Part shown: piece after piece, positions 51,582-61,552 of the stretch
Layout of the letters: the number at the start of each line of letters is the position of its first letter
Numbering within the stretch: the first letter of the stretch is position 1
Assembly: GCA_021805775.1 (NCBI GenBank)
Contig: JAJZED010000006.1
Coordinates: forward strand, 1 to 64,000
Reading direction: 5' to 3'
DNA from: a bacterium
GTDB taxonomy: Bacteria > Vulcanimicrobiota > Vulcanimicrobiia > Vulcanimicrobiales > Vulcanimicrobiaceae
Length of the DNA stretch: 64,000 nt
The notes under the pieces: model-generated
Database searches by the model: none
Told to the model about the DNA's origin: nothing
The model's input: the letters and a program-made list of their open reading frames with translations, nothing else
Made by a program: the position numbers and the translations under genes

Positions 51582-53066
51582 ATGAAGTCGCTGGTGAATG
51601 CGTGCGGACGCTGCGAGAGTGAGCCTCCCCTGCAACTCGATCACCGCCCCAACGAAAATGGCCGCCCGCCCAGCGGAGGCCGCCGCCGCCGTTCGCGACG
51701 CCGTCACAATAATTCCGGGTTTCCTCAGCCCGAAGCATTCTCCCAGAACGAGGCGCAGGCGCCGCCGATGCTCACCGCAGCGCAGCTCGAGGAAAAAAGT
51801 AAGAGCGAGCTCGTCGAACTCGCGAAAGAGTTTTCGATCGAAATTACCACGCCGGCGAAGGTAAAGAAGGACGATATCGTCCTCCAAATTCTTGCCGCTC
51901 AGCAAGCGCGATCCGGAATCGAGAGCGCGAGCGGAATTCTCGACATTCTTCCCGAGGGCTACGGCTTTCTGCGGCGCGCCGGTTACGTCATCGGCAACGA
52001 AGACGTCTACGTCAGTCAGGCGCAAATACGACGTGCCGATCTTCGGCGCGGCGATCGCGTCGACGCGACCGTGCGTCGGCCGAAAGAGGGCGAAAAATAC
52101 TTCGGTCTGTTGCGCGTAGACCGCGTCAACGAAATCGATATCGAAAAAATGGGCGTGCGGAAGCTCTTCGAAAAGGGCACGCCGATCTACCCCAACGAGC
52201 GCTTCAAGCTTGAAGTTCGCGCGACGCAACTCTCGACGCGCGTTATCGATCTTTTTTGCCCGATCGGTAAGGGGCAGCGCGCGCTGATCGTCTCGCCGCC
52301 GAAAGCCGGTAAGACGACGCTGCTGAAAAATATCGCGAATTCCATCTCGATCAATCATCCCGAAGCGCACATCATCGCGCTCCTCGTCGACGAACGTCCC
52401 GAAGAAGTCACCGATATGCAACGGACGATCGACGGCGAAGTGGTCGCCTCGACCTTCGACGAGCATCCGGAAAACCACACGGCGGTCGCCGAACTTACGA
52501 TGGAGCGCGCCAAGCGTCTCGTCGAAATGGGGAAGGACGTCGTCATTCTCCTCGATTCCATCACCCGTCTTGCCCGCGCCTACAATCAAGTCGTGCCGAA
52601 TTCGGGGCGTACGCTCTCCGGCGGCCTCGACACCGCATCGTTGCATAAACCGAAACGTTTTTTCGGAGCGGCGCGAAAAATCGAAGAAGGCGGCTCGTTG
52701 ACCATTATCGCGACGGCGCTTATCGAGACCGGTTCGAAAATGGACGACATCATCTTCGAGGAGTTCAAGGGTACCGGAAACATGGAGCTCAATCTCACCC
52801 GTAAACTCGCGGAGTCGCGCGTCTTCCCGGCCGTCGATATCAAGCGTTCGGGAACGCGCCACGAAGAGCTCTTGCTCTCCAACGAAGAGATGCGCAAGAT
52901 TTGGATGCTTCGCCGTGCAACCGCCGTTCTGAACAGCGGCGATATCACCGAGATCATCCTCGACAAGATGGCCCAAACGCGCACGAACGACGAGTTCTTG
53001 GCGTCGGTCACCAAAGAGGCGCTCTCGATGTCCCGTGGTTACGAAGAGAATAACGGTAAGTACTAA
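51582..53066 (+). CDS. rho: Transcription termination factor Rho
   Basis: A 494-residue Rho hexamer subunit with a basic, low-complexity N-terminal insert (about 25-50, [13 protein letters not shown]), then the Rho_N helix ([21 protein letters not shown]). The RNA-binding OB fold includes [14 protein letters not shown]. The ATPase has [11 protein letters not shown] (Walker A, about residue 238), [32 protein letters not shown] and [12 protein letters not shown] (Q-loop region). It terminates untranslated transcripts. The insert resembles those of high-GC bacteria and may aid RNA binding. Confidence 0.97.
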   Translation: MKSLVNACGRCESEPPLQLDHRPNENGRPPSGGRRRRSRRRHNNSGFPQPEAFSQNEAQAPPMLTAAQLEEKSKSELVELAKEFSIEITTPAKVKKDDIVLQILAAQQARSGIESASGILDILPEGYGFLRRAGYVIGNEDVYVSQAQIRRADLRRGDRVDATVRRPKEGEKYFGLLRVDRVNEIDIEKMGVRKLFEKGTPIYPNERFKLEVRATQLSTRVIDLFCPIGKGQRALIVSPPKAGKTTLLKNIANSISINHPEAHIIALLVDERPEEVTDMQRTIDGEVVASTFDEHPENHTAVAELTMERAKRLVEMGKDVVILLDSITRLARAYNQVVPNSGRTLSGGLDTASLHKPKRFFGAARKIEEGGSLTIIATALIETGSKMDDIIFEEFKGTGNMELNLTRKLAESRVFPAVDIKRSGTRHEELLLSNEEMRKIWMLRRATAVLNSGDITEIILDKMAQTRTNDEFLASVTKEALSMSRGYEENNGKY

Positions 53067-53082
53067 GCGCGAGGCGGCGCAG

Positions 53083-53832
53083 ATGCGACTCAACCGCGCG
53101 CTTGCCCGCGCCGGGGTTGCGTCGCGTCGTGCCGCCGACGAACTCATTCTTGCCGGACGGGTCAGCGTAAACGGCCATGTCGTTCGCGAACTCGGCACCC
53201 TCGTCGGCCCCGACGACCATATTCTGTGCGATGGGAAACCCGCGCTCGCGCAACGCCACATCTACCTCGCAATGAACAAGCCGGTCGGGGTCGTGACGAC
53301 GCTCTCCGATCCGGAAGGACGGCGCACGATCGTCGATCTCTTGCCGCGCGATCTTCCGCGCGTCGTTCCGGCCGGGCGCCTCGATTACGATACCTCGGGG
53401 CTTCTGCTCCTCAGCAACGACGGCGACCTCATCCATCGCCTGCTCCACCCGCGGTTCGGCGTCGAGAAGACCTATCGCGCGACTATCCGCGGCGAACTCA
53501 CCGCAGAACAGATCGAGGAACTGCGCGCCGGCGTTCGCACGCCGAGCTTTCGTGCCGCGGGCGCGAAATTACGGATCGTTTCGTCGGCCTCGCTGCGGAG
53601 TCTCATCGACCTCACCATTCACGAAGGGCGCAATCGGCAGGTGCGCGAGATGTTCGCCGCGCTCGGACACCCCGTCATCGAGTTGCGCCGCCTGCGCTTC
53701 GGCCCCATCGAACTCGGCTCGCTTGCCTCCGGTCGGGTGCGTCCCTTAAGCGCACGCGAGATCGCCGAACTCGCTCGTGCGACCTCTCAACCCCCTGCAG
53801 CCGCCGACCGCGTGGTAGCATCTCGGGAATGA
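53083..53832 (+). CDS. rluB: RluB-type 23S rRNA pseudouridine synthase
   Basis: A 249-residue RsuA-family enzyme: S4 domain ([30 protein letters not shown]), [34 protein letters not shown] with the catalytic Asp, KTYRATIRG, and [33 protein letters not shown]. It makes pseudouridine in 23S rRNA; RluB versus RluE/F cannot be fixed from motifs. Starts 16 bases after rho and ends in an ATGA overlap with the DAHP synthase gene. Confidence 0.92.
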   Translation: MRLNRALARAGVASRRAADELILAGRVSVNGHVVRELGTLVGPDDHILCDGKPALAQRHIYLAMNKPVGVVTTLSDPEGRRTIVDLLPRDLPRVVPAGRLDYDTSGLLLLSNDGDLIHRLLHPRFGVEKTYRATIRGELTAEQIEELRAGVRTPSFRAAGAKLRIVSSASLRSLIDLTIHEGRNRQVREMFAALGHPVIELRRLRFGPIELGSLASGRVRPLSAREIAELARATSQPPAAADRVVASRE

Positions 53833-54719
53833 ACGCTCGCCCCCTCCCCCCTTCGCGCGACCTTCGACTGGTGCACGTCGACGCCCGCGACCGGCGGAGC
53901 ATCATCTCGCTTCGCCCAGGCGGCCCTAGTTTCGGCGGCGAGGAGATTGCGATCTGTGCCGGCCCTTGCGCAGTGGAAAGCCGCGAACAAATCGTGGCGA
54001 CCGCCGCGGCGGTGGCGCATGCCGGAGCCAATGTCTTACGGGGCGGGGCATATAAGCCGAGAACCTCGCCATATTCGTTCCAGGGGCTCGGCCGCGACGG
54101 CCTGACGATGATGCGCGAGGCAGCCGACCTCTTCGGGCTCTCCGTCGTTACCGAGGTTCTCGATCCTCGCGATGCCGAGATCGTCGCCGAGTTCGCCGAT
54201 ATGCTGCAGATCGGCGCTCGCAACATGCAGAACACCGCCCTCCTGCGGGCGGTCGGCGAGACGGGCAAGCCCGTGCTGCTCAAACGAGGGCTCGCGGCGA
54301 CGGTCGACGAGTGGCTTCTGGCCGCCGAATATATCGCGCTCACCGGCAACGAAAAAATCGTACTTTGCGAGCGTGGGGTCCGCAGCTTCGATCCCTCGAC
54401 GCGGAACCTCCTCGACCTCGCGGTCGTGCCTCTCCTGGCGAGCCGCACGCATCTTCCAACGATTGTCGACCCCTCGCACGGGACCGGCCTCGCCGGGCTG
54501 GTAGCACCGATGGGGCTCGCCGCCGTGGCGGCGGGCGCCGCCGGGATCATGGTCGAAGTGCACCCCGACCCTGCCTCGGCGGTCTCCGATGGGATGCAGT
54601 CGCTGACGTTTGCAGAGTTCGAATCGTTTATGGAAAGCATGCCGGCGGTCGCCGCTGCGGTGGGCCGACGGCTACCGAAGCACTACGCCGGGTCCCTCAA
54701 CGCAACGCCGCCATCATAG
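53829..54719 (+). CDS. aroF: 3-deoxy-7-phosphoheptulonate (DAHP) synthase, type I beta
   Basis: A 296-residue (beta/alpha)8 enzyme of the KDO8PS-like DAHP synthase group: [82 protein letters not shown] and [10 protein letters not shown]. It condenses PEP and erythrose 4-phosphate, the first step of aromatic amino-acid synthesis. The N-terminal 40 residues are short, so no full ferredoxin-like regulatory domain is present and feedback control may be weak. Confidence 0.95.
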   Translation: MNARPLPPSRDLRLVHVDARDRRSIISLRPGGPSFGGEEIAICAGPCAVESREQIVATAAAVAHAGANVLRGGAYKPRTSPYSFQGLGRDGLTMMREAADLFGLSVVTEVLDPRDAEIVAEFADMLQIGARNMQNTALLRAVGETGKPVLLKRGLAATVDEWLLAAEYIALTGNEKIVLCERGVRSFDPSTRNLLDLAVVPLLASRTHLPTIVDPSHGTGLAGLVAPMGLAAVAAGAAGIMVEVHPDPASAVSDGMQSLTFAEFESFMESMPAVAAAVGRRLPKHYAGSLNATPPS

Positions 54720-54727
54720 GAGTACGC

Positions 54728-56050
54728 ATGAAACGCCTTCGGCTCGTCGCCGCCACCCTCGCCTTCGCGGTTCTCGCCGCGCTGGGAACGCTGCCTGCGC
54801 GAGCGCAGTATGCAAGCGAGTTCGTTCCCGCCAAATTGACCAAGCAAGGGAAAACTACCACCCCATGGGCCGGCCCCGGGCTTGTCGTTTTGCAAGTCGA
54901 GGTTTTCCCCAACGGAAGTTTTCATGTCGTCAAGGTCATTCGCGCGACGAATAAGGGAGATGTTGCCGCGGCCTTGGAGATCGCCAAGACCTCGACCTAC
55001 GAACCGGCACGGCGCGGCAATAAACCGATCCAAGCGTTCTACGACTACACCCTGAAGTTTGGTAAGCGTGTCGTGCACTCGGGCGGTCAAAGCGGCCGTG
55101 GAGCGTTGGGGCGTATCGACGGGCTCGTTCATGCCGGTAAATATGCCGACGCCAAACAGGCTGCCGGGACCTATCTTCTCGCCCATCCCAATAACGCTCT
55201 TGCGTTACAGTACCTCGGCACCGCCAATTATTTCACGTCGGACTTTGCGTCGGCGGCACGGGCTTTCGACAAAGTAGGGACGATCGACGCTCCGTTCAAA
55301 GAGGCTGCCGCTCAGTCGTTCGCGGCTCTCGCGGTGCAGCAGGCGATTGTCGACCCTAGCCAAGCGCTAACGTATGCGCAGAAGGCGTATGCACTCGATT
55401 CCAGTCCGAATTCACTCTACGCACTCGGCGTCGCCCAATTCGGGATGAAACAGTACGCACAGAGCATTGCGTCGCTTCAGAAAGCGCGAGGAATTTTATT
55501 CGCGCAGAAGAGCACGCCGACCGCATCGAAGGTGGCGATCGACAGCCACCTTCTGCAAGCGTATCTACAGACCGGCGATACGACGAACTCCAATGCGATG
55601 CTCGCCGAGCTTAAAGCCCTCGACCCGACGGGGAGCCCCGGCGCCCGATTCGTCGGAATTTTTTACCTGCAACAAGGCGTCGCCGCGGCAAAAGCCATGA
55701 AACCGGTCGAGGCGCTTGCGGCGCTCGATAAGGCCGCCGCAGCCGGAGACCCGAAGGTCGCCGTAACTGCCTACACCCAGGCGGCGTTCGTTTTGATTCA
55801 GGCCAAATCGCCCCACTACAATCGCGCCCGGCAATATGCCAAAAAAGCGCTGGCCATCGACCCGAACGATGTCGAAGCGCTCTTCGCGCGCGGCGTCGGG
55901 GAGGCAGGCGTCGGGGAGGTCTACCATCGGGCCGACCTGACCGACCGGGCAAAAGCGACGCTGAATAAAGCGCTCGTGCTAGCAAAAGCTGGAAAAAATG
56001 CCGCGCTCGTTCTGCAAATTCAGAACTTTCTGAAACAGCTTGGCGGTTAA
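54728..56050 (+). CDS. Exported TonB-C/TPR protein
   Basis: A 440-residue exported protein (signal peptide to about residue 26). Residues about 45-115 resemble a TonB C-terminal or energy-transducer fold (GLVVLQVEVFPNGSFHVVKVIRATNKGDVAAALEIAKTSTYEPARRG). The rest is a run of TPR-like helices (AKQAAGTYLLAHPNNALALQYLGTANYFTSDFASAARAFDKV and others) to the C-terminus. It probably sits in the periplasm and may organise the Ton machinery encoded next. Starts eight bases after aroF. Confidence 0.7.
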   Translation: MKRLRLVAATLAFAVLAALGTLPARAQYASEFVPAKLTKQGKTTTPWAGPGLVVLQVEVFPNGSFHVVKVIRATNKGDVAAALEIAKTSTYEPARRGNKPIQAFYDYTLKFGKRVVHSGGQSGRGALGRIDGLVHAGKYADAKQAAGTYLLAHPNNALALQYLGTANYFTSDFASAARAFDKVGTIDAPFKEAAAQSFAALAVQQAIVDPSQALTYAQKAYALDSSPNSLYALGVAQFGMKQYAQSIASLQKARGILFAQKSTPTASKVAIDSHLLQAYLQTGDTTNSNAMLAELKALDPTGSPGARFVGIFYLQQGVAAAKAMKPVEALAALDKAAAAGDPKVAVTAYTQAAFVLIQAKSPHYNRARQYAKKALAIDPNDVEALFARGVGEAGVGEVYHRADLTDRAKATLNKALVLAKAGKNAALVLQIQNFLKQLGG

Positions 56051-56085
56051 CATAAGCTCTACTTAATCTAGGACAGGACTCTTAC

Positions 56086-56131
56086 CCAGGGCGGCAAAAG
56101 TACCGCCCTGGAGCGGCGGGGAGACCCGCCG
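56086..56131 (+). repeat. Two consecutive hairpins before the exbB operon
   Basis: CCAGGGCGG (56086-56094) pairs with CCGCCCTGG (56103-56111); then CGGCGGG (56114-56120) pairs with CCCGCCG (56125-56131). No U-run follows either, so they look like leader or processing structures rather than simple terminators. The GTG of exbB is about 64 bases further on. Confidence 0.5.
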
Positions 56132-56194
56132 AAACGTTTCTACCAGAGGATTTGCTTCACTCAATACACCCGGAAGGGGAGGCTCGAACAACTC

Positions 56195-56857
56195 GTGTTT
56201 GACGGATTTATCAGTGTGATGAAACAGGGCGGGGTCGACATGGTCGTCCTGCTCCTGCTCTCGGTTGCGGTCGTATGGATCGTCATCGAACGCTTTCTCT
56301 ATTTCAGTGCCCAGCACGGCGATACGAAGTCGTTGCTCAAAGAGATCGGCAAACGCGTGGCCGCGAATGACCTCGCCGGCGCAATCAAGTATTGCGACGG
56401 ACAGAAGGGTATGCTTCCGCGCATTCTTCGCTTCGGTCTTCAGCGCGGCGATAAAAATCGCGCCGACATCACCGATGCACTCTCGATTGCGCTCATGGAG
56501 CATCTCAACGATCTCGAGCGCAATCTCGGCATTATCGGCACGATTGCCGTTATCGCACCGTTCGTCGGCCTCGCCGGAACGGTTCTCGGTATCATCAAAG
56601 CGTTCCAGTCGATTGCATTGAAGGGCAATTCGAGCCCAGCAGTCGTCGCAGCGGGCGTCTCCGAAGCACTCGTCACGACCTTCAGCGGTCTCGTGGTGGC
56701 AATCATCGCCGTCGTTTTCTTCAACTTCTTCAAGACGCGCATCAAAAACTACAACCAAGAGATGATCGTTGCGGCAAACCAGCTCGCCGAGATGCTGCAC
56801 TTCCACAATACCGGCGCTGCGATTCCTACGGATCTCTATCAGCCCACGCAGAAGTAA
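56195..56857 (+). CDS. exbB: ExbB/TolQ-type motor protein
   Basis: A 220-residue MotA/TolQ/ExbB family inner-membrane protein with three helices: MVVLLLLSVAVVWIVIERFL, LGIIGTIAVIAPFVGLAGTVLGIIKAF (the conserved proton-channel helix) and LVTTFSGLVVAIIAVVFFNFF. It forms the pentameric ring that uses proton flow to drive TonB. GTG start. Two ExbD genes and TonB follow in the same direction. Confidence 0.93.
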   Translation: MFDGFISVMKQGGVDMVVLLLLSVAVVWIVIERFLYFSAQHGDTKSLLKEIGKRVAANDLAGAIKYCDGQKGMLPRILRFGLQRGDKNRADITDALSIALMEHLNDLERNLGIIGTIAVIAPFVGLAGTVLGIIKAFQSIALKGNSSPAVVAAGVSEALVTTFSGLVVAIIAVVFFNFFKTRIKNYNQEMIVAANQLAEMLHFHNTGAAIPTDLYQPTQK

Positions 56858-56875
56858 GCGCACTGGAGGAATGAC

Positions 56876-57286
56876 GTGAGTCTACTTTCGGCGCGCGGCG
56901 ACGAAGAGGTAATGGCGGAGATTAACATCACGCCGTTCACCGATGTCTTGTTGGTGCTTTTGATCATTTTCATGATCCTTGCCGCCTTGGTTACTCCGCC
57001 CGGCTTCGAGAAGCAGTTGCCGAACTCGAACAATGCTCAAAGCACGGTATCGAAAAACAAGAACGACATTCAAATCGTCGTCAACGACAAGGGTGTGATC
57101 TTCGTCGACTCGACGAAGACCAACACCAAAGGCATCTACCGCGTTATGTACGATACGATAAAGAAACGCGGTAAGAAGAAGATCTCGTTGACCTCGGATA
57201 TTAAGGCGCCCTACGGCGTCATCATCCGCATCCTCGACGCGGCTAAACGGGCCGGCGACGAGAACGTGGGCTTCGTTACATCGTAA
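56876..57286 (+). CDS. exbD: ExbD-like protein 1
   Basis: A 136-residue ExbD/TolR protein: EEVMAEINITPFTDVLLVLLIIFMIL contains the membrane helix with the proton-carrying Asp (FTDVLL), and the periplasmic domain ends SDIKAPYGVIIRILDAAKRAGDENVGFVTS. It partners ExbB. GTG start preceded by GGAGGA nearby. Confidence 0.93.
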   Translation: MSLLSARGDEEVMAEINITPFTDVLLVLLIIFMILAALVTPPGFEKQLPNSNNAQSTVSKNKNDIQIVVNDKGVIFVDSTKTNTKGIYRVMYDTIKKRGKKKISLTSDIKAPYGVIIRILDAAKRAGDENVGFVTS

Positions 57287-57303
57287 GCGTGGGGGATTAA
57301 TCC

Positions 57304-57729
57304 GTGGCCGTTTCAACCTCAGGTGGTGAAGAAGAGGTGATGTCGACGATCAACATTACACCGTTCACGGACGTGCTGTTGGTCCTGCTCATCATCTTCA
57401 TCATCCTCGCGTCGGTTACCAAAGAACCGCCGCTTCCTACGGCGTACAATAAAGATAAAGTCTCGCCGTCGCAGATCGTCGTTATCGTCGATGCAAAAAA
57501 TCAGATCCAGATCGGCTCGAATACGATGCCGATTCAGGGGGCTAAGGCCGCCTTCCAGTCGCTCGAAGATGCAGTCGGCGGGCACCTGAAGGACGTTATC
57601 ATCAAGGGGAATCCGAAAGCACACTTCGGGACGATTCTCCAGGTGATGGATGCCGCAAAATCGGTCGGATTGACCTACTTTGGGCTGGCCAATCACGTTC
57701 AAGGCACGCCGCAAGGAGTGACGCAGTAA
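57304..57729 (+). CDS. exbD: ExbD-like protein 2
   Basis: A 141-residue second ExbD: EEEVMSTINITPFTDVLLVLLIIFIIL with the same channel Asp, and periplasmic HFGTILQVMDAAKSVGLTYFGLAN. It is clearly a paralogue of the previous gene. Two ExbD copies, perhaps mixing in one motor, are common where several TonB proteins are present. GTG start, 17 bases after the first ExbD. Confidence 0.92.
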   Translation: MAVSTSGGEEEVMSTINITPFTDVLLVLLIIFIILASVTKEPPLPTAYNKDKVSPSQIVVIVDAKNQIQIGSNTMPIQGAKAAFQSLEDAVGGHLKDVIIKGNPKAHFGTILQVMDAAKSVGLTYFGLANHVQGTPQGVTQ

Positions 57730-57732
57730 CCG

Positions 57733-58479
<747 letters not shown>

Positions 58480-58500
58480 GGCAATCGAAGCCTTTCGGCG

Positions 58501-58533
58501 AAAAGACGCTCGGGTGAGCGTCTTTTTCGTTTT
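58501..58533 (+). terminator. Rho-independent terminator after tonB
   Basis: AAAAGACGCTC (58501-58511), loop GGGT, then GAGCGTCTTTT (58516-58526), followed by TCGTTTT. It closes the exbB-exbD-exbD-tonB operon. Confidence 0.85.
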
Positions 58534-58551
58534 CTCGAGGCAGCAGCGAGC

Positions 58552-59181
58552 GTGCGTCTAAGAAAGAACCGCTATCTCTGGTGGGCGCTTGCGATTTCGC
58601 TCGGTCTTCACGTCTTTGCGGCGCTCTTCTTACAGAAAAACCCGCTCGACTTGCGCTCCGGTGTCGCGCACATTACCGTGCAATCGATCCCGCGCCCGCT
58701 CACGATCGCGCGGCAGAGCCCATCGCCGCCGACACCGCCGCCCAGCCCACCCCCAACTCCACGGCCGAAGGCTCCTGCGGCGAACGCTATACCGCTCGCG
58801 AAGCGTAGGGGCCCAGGGCGACTCGCGGCCGCTCGCCCACCGAGCGCCTCACCGCACCCGCCGACGCCGCAACCCTCGCCGACGCCCGCACTCGCATGCG
58901 TGGCACGCAGCACGCCGCCGCTCATGCTCGCCGAACCGACCGCGCCGGCGATCGACCCGGCAACGCGCGCGGAGCGCACGAGCGGGACGAGCACGATTGC
59001 CGTCGCGGTCGATGCGCGCGGTGCGTTTCAGAATGCGACGATTCAGAGCAGTAGCGGGAATGCAGCGCTCGACGTTCTCGCGCTGCAGATGGCGAAGAAC
59101 GCCGCGTATGCGCCGGCGACGCAAAACTGCCGCGACGTCGCCGGGACGATGCTTTTCCGGGTGCATTTCCAAGCGTGGTAG
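58552..59181 (+). CDS. Second TonB-like protein
   Basis: A 209-residue protein with a membrane helix (YLWWALAISLGLHVFAALFL), a Pro-rich linker (SPPTPPPSPPPTPRPK and more) and a C-terminal TonB-like domain (TIAVAVDARGAFQNATIQSSSGNAALDVLALQMAKNAAYAP). It is a paralogue of the TonB before it and starts at GTG just after that operon's terminator, so it may be expressed separately, for another receptor set. A repeat array follows. Confidence 0.82.
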   Translation: MRLRKNRYLWWALAISLGLHVFAALFLQKNPLDLRSGVAHITVQSIPRPLTIARQSPSPPTPPPSPPPTPRPKAPAANAIPLAKRRGPGRLAAARPPSASPHPPTPQPSPTPALACVARSTPPLMLAEPTAPAIDPATRAERTSGTSTIAVAVDARGAFQNATIQSSSGNAALDVLALQMAKNAAYAPATQNCRDVAGTMLFRVHFQAW

Positions 59182-59190
59182 CGGCTCGGC

Positions 59191-59846
59191 GGGCGCACGC
59201 AGGCTCCGCTCGCGCGGGCGCGCTTCGTTCGCGTGCGCCGTTGTGCTGTCGCGCCGAGTTGCTTGAGCTGTCACGCCGAGTAGGTTGCGAAGCAACCGTA
59301 TCGAGGCGGATGCGTTCGCGCGCGTTCGCCTGCGGTGCACCGCTCCTCGCTAGACGCTCGCGGCTCGGACGAGCAATGTCAGGGTCCTCGCCACTCGCTT
59401 AAGCGCTCGTCGGGCGCACGCAGGCTCCGCTCGCGCAGGCGCGCTTCGTTCGCGTGCGCCGTTGTGCTGTCACGCCGAGTTGCTTGAGCTGTCACGCCGA
59501 GTAGGTTGCGAAGCAACCGTATCGAGGCGGATGCGTTCGCGTGCGTCGTTGTGCTGTCGCGCCGAGTTGCTTGAGCTGTCACGCCGAGTAGGTTGCGAAG
59601 CAACCGTATCGAGGCGGATGCGTTCGCGCGCGTTCGCCTGCGGTGCACCGCTCCTCGCTAGACGCTCGCGGCTCGGACGAGCAATGTCAGGGTCCTCGCC
59701 GCTCGCTTAAGCGCTCGTCGGGCGCACGCAGTCTCCGCTCGCGCAGTCTCCGCTCGCGCAGGCTCCGCTCGCGCAGGCGCGCTTCGTTCGCGTGCGCCGT
59801 TGTGCTGTCGCGCCGAGTTGCCGCGGAAGGCGGCGTATCGAGGCGC
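59191..59846. repeat. Nested long repeats between tonB2 and the PilZ gene
   Basis: A unit beginning GGGCGCACGCAG occurs at 59191, 59412 and 59720. The 59191 and 59412 units run parallel for about 220 bases, and an internal segment is duplicated in tandem with an 87-base period (59461 and 59548), so the second unit is 308 bases. Each copy holds GGTTGC-GAA-GCAACC, a perfect hairpin, inside CGAGTA...TATCGAG. Frames open through the region have no family features. It looks like a mobile or REP-like intergenic repeat cluster. Confidence 0.75.
59730..59776. repeat. 15-bp tandem repeat
   Basis: Three copies of CAG(T/G)CTCCGCTCGCG sit in tandem with a 15-base period (about 59730-59774), expanding a motif that occurs once in each larger unit at 59200 and 59421. 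Confidence 0.7.
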
Positions 59847-59868
59847 CGCGTTCGCTCCCTCGATACGG

Positions 59869-59987
59869 TTGTTTCGCAACCTGCTCGGGATGACGTTGGC
59901 TGTTTCGCAACCTACTCGGGATGACGTTGGCTGTTTCGCAACCTACTCGGGATGACGTTGGCTGTTTCGCAACCTACTCGGGATGAC
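59869..59987. repeat. 31-bp tandem repeats with inverted REP-like stems
   Basis: TTTCGCAACCT(A/G)CTCGGGATGAC recurs four times with an exact 31-base period (GGG at 59887, 59918, 59949 and 59980). The motif is the inverted form of the stem in the array to the left, so the two halves could pair. The first copy differs at one base (G for A). Confidence 0.8.
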
Positions 59988-59997
59988 AGAGCGACTG

Positions 59998-60513
59998 CTA
60001 GATCATCCCCATATCGCGCAGCAAGTTGAGCGTATCGATATAGCGCTGCACGTGACGTCTCGTCGCTTCGTCGAGTTCGAGGAAGGAGATACCGGTGCGA
60101 TAACGCTGGAGCATCGAGTCGAAACGCGACCAACGAACGACGCCACGAAGACGGAGTACCGGCGTTGCATCGCCGCGCAACTCGAGTTGAATGGAGACGG
60201 GCGCATCTCTAACGAGCTCGGCGTTGGTGAGCATCGCCATTCCACCGAGCGCAATATCGTACGTCTCGGTGAATTCCGGGGCAAAATCGTCGCCGATACT
60301 ATACGATACAAGGAGCATGTCGCCGACGCGCTCGAAGCGGCGGCTCTGTTCGCTCTCGATTTCCAATCGGTCGCTCTCGCTCGTACCGGATTCCACGTTG
60401 TTGGGCCTTGGCCGAGAGAACCGGCAATCCTGCCGAGCCTTCTGTAACGACTCGTTAAAGGCCGCGCCGAAAGCCTTGGCGTACTGTGGGGCGCGTGACA
60501 CTCTTTCAGGCAT
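59998..60513 (-). CDS. PilZ-domain protein
   Basis: A 171-residue cytoplasmic protein. The PilZ domain (about 58-155) has RRFERVGDMLLVSYSI (an RxxxR-like c-di-GMP clamp) and YDIALGGMAM (D/N-x-S-x-x-G with Ala for Ser), then further strands. It would bind cyclic-di-GMP, linking to the EAL and Pel-like genes. The ATG at 60513 overlaps the divergent uppP start by 19 bases; GTG at 60399 is an alternative start that would avoid this. The N-terminal 57 residues are not recognised. Confidence 0.75.
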   Translation of the reverse strand: MPERVSRAPQYAKAFGAAFNESLQKARQDCRFSRPRPNNVESGTSESDRLEIESEQSRRFERVGDMLLVSYSIGDDFAPEFTETYDIALGGMAMLTNAELVRDAPVSIQLELRGDATPVLRLRGVVRWSRFDSMLQRYRTGISFLELDEATRRHVQRYIDTLNLLRDMGMI

Positions 60514-61355
60514 TGATTCTCGCGCTCTTACAGGGTACGACAGAGCTCTTCCCGGTCTCCAGTCTTGGGCACACGATTCTCATCCCCGCGCTCTTTCATT
60601 GGACGAATATCCATCGGAGCGATCCGACCTTTCTCCCATTTGTCGTGACCCTGCACTTGGGAACGGCTCTCGCCTTGGTGCTCTTCTATCGCCGTGAGTG
60701 GTGGAATATCGCCGGGGCGTTGCTTCGCAGCGTCATTCGCGGGCGCCTCAGCGACGATCCTCACGAGCGGCTGGGATGGCTCTTGGTGGTGGGAACGATC
60801 CCGGTGGGGATCCTCGGCTTGCTGTTGGAGAAATCCGTGCGCGCGCTCTTCGCAAGCGCTCTGCTTGCGTCGCTCTTCCTCATCGCCAACGGTGCGGTCA
60901 TGTTCTTCGGCGAAGCGCTACGCCGGCGGCAACTCGCCGTCGAACACCGTGCGGATCGGCCGCTTACCCGCCTTTCGTGGTTTCAAGCGGTCCTCGTCGG
61001 AATCGGTCAGTCCTTTGCGTTGCTGCCGGGCATCTCGCGTTCGGGGGCTTCCATGGTGACCGGTCTGCTCTGCGATCTCGACCACGCAGATGCTGCGCGT
61101 TACTCGTTTATGCTGGCAACACCGGTGATCGTGGCCGCTTCGCTCTTGAAGATTCCCGATCTCTTTCGCGCCGGAGCACACGTGGCACTCGTGGAGTCGC
61201 TCGTCGGCGGCATCGTTTCGGGGGTCGCCGCGTATTTTTCCGTCGCCTTCCTCACTCGCTACTTTCGTTCGAACGACCTACGGCCGTTCGGATGGTACTG
61301 CCTGCTGCTCGGGATCCTCGGCAGCATTCTCGCATGGAAAGGAATTATCTCGTGA
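60495..61355 (+). CDS. uppP: Undecaprenyl-diphosphatase
   Basis: A 286-residue BacA/UppP membrane phosphatase. TLFQALILALLQGTTELFPVSSLGH contains the (E/Q)xxxE catalytic motif (QGTTE), and LLPGISRSGASMVTGL the PGxSRS motif. Eight membrane segments are visible. It recycles the lipid carrier for peptidoglycan and other envelope glycans. GTG at 60495 matches the family start; GTG at 60486 is also in frame. The stop overlaps the next gene by GTGA. Confidence 0.95.
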   Translation: MTLFQALILALLQGTTELFPVSSLGHTILIPALFHWTNIHRSDPTFLPFVVTLHLGTALALVLFYRREWWNIAGALLRSVIRGRLSDDPHERLGWLLVVGTIPVGILGLLLEKSVRALFASALLASLFLIANGAVMFFGEALRRRQLAVEHRADRPLTRLSWFQAVLVGIGQSFALLPGISRSGASMVTGLLCDLDHADAARYSFMLATPVIVAASLLKIPDLFRAGAHVALVESLVGGIVSGVAAYFSVAFLTRYFRSNDLRPFGWYCLLLGILGSILAWKGIIS

Positions 61356-61552
61356 AGGTTCTTGGCTTACTCGTTGCGGTGCTCTTTTTTATTCTAGCGG
61401 TTCTAAGCTGGACCGGCACCTTCCATTCGACGCTGATCTTCGGGCATAGCCCCATGCACAATTACAAGCACACGATTCTTTATGCAGTGCTGGGGGTACT
61501 CGCCCTACTCTGGGTCCGTTTTCAGGGGAACGAGGCTACGCCGTCGCGATGA
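61352..61552 (+). CDS. Small two-helix membrane protein
   Basis: A 66-residue protein with two hydrophobic helices (VKVLGLLVAVLFFILAVLSW and KHTILYAVLGVLALLWVRF) and a short HNYKH loop. GTG start overlaps the uppP stop (GTGA), so it is co-translated. It resembles small unnamed proteins found near uppP. It converges with the methyltransferase-like gene, overlapping it by 17 bases. Confidence 0.6.
   Translation: MKVLGLLVAVLFFILAVLSWTGTFHSTLIFGHSPMHNYKHTILYAVLGVLALLWVRFQGNEATPSR

Noticed and set aside
59182-59720. Several open frames with repeated Cys/Leu/Arg-rich peptides in the repeat array
   Set aside because: They follow from the DNA repeats, occur in several frames on both strands and have no ribosome sites.
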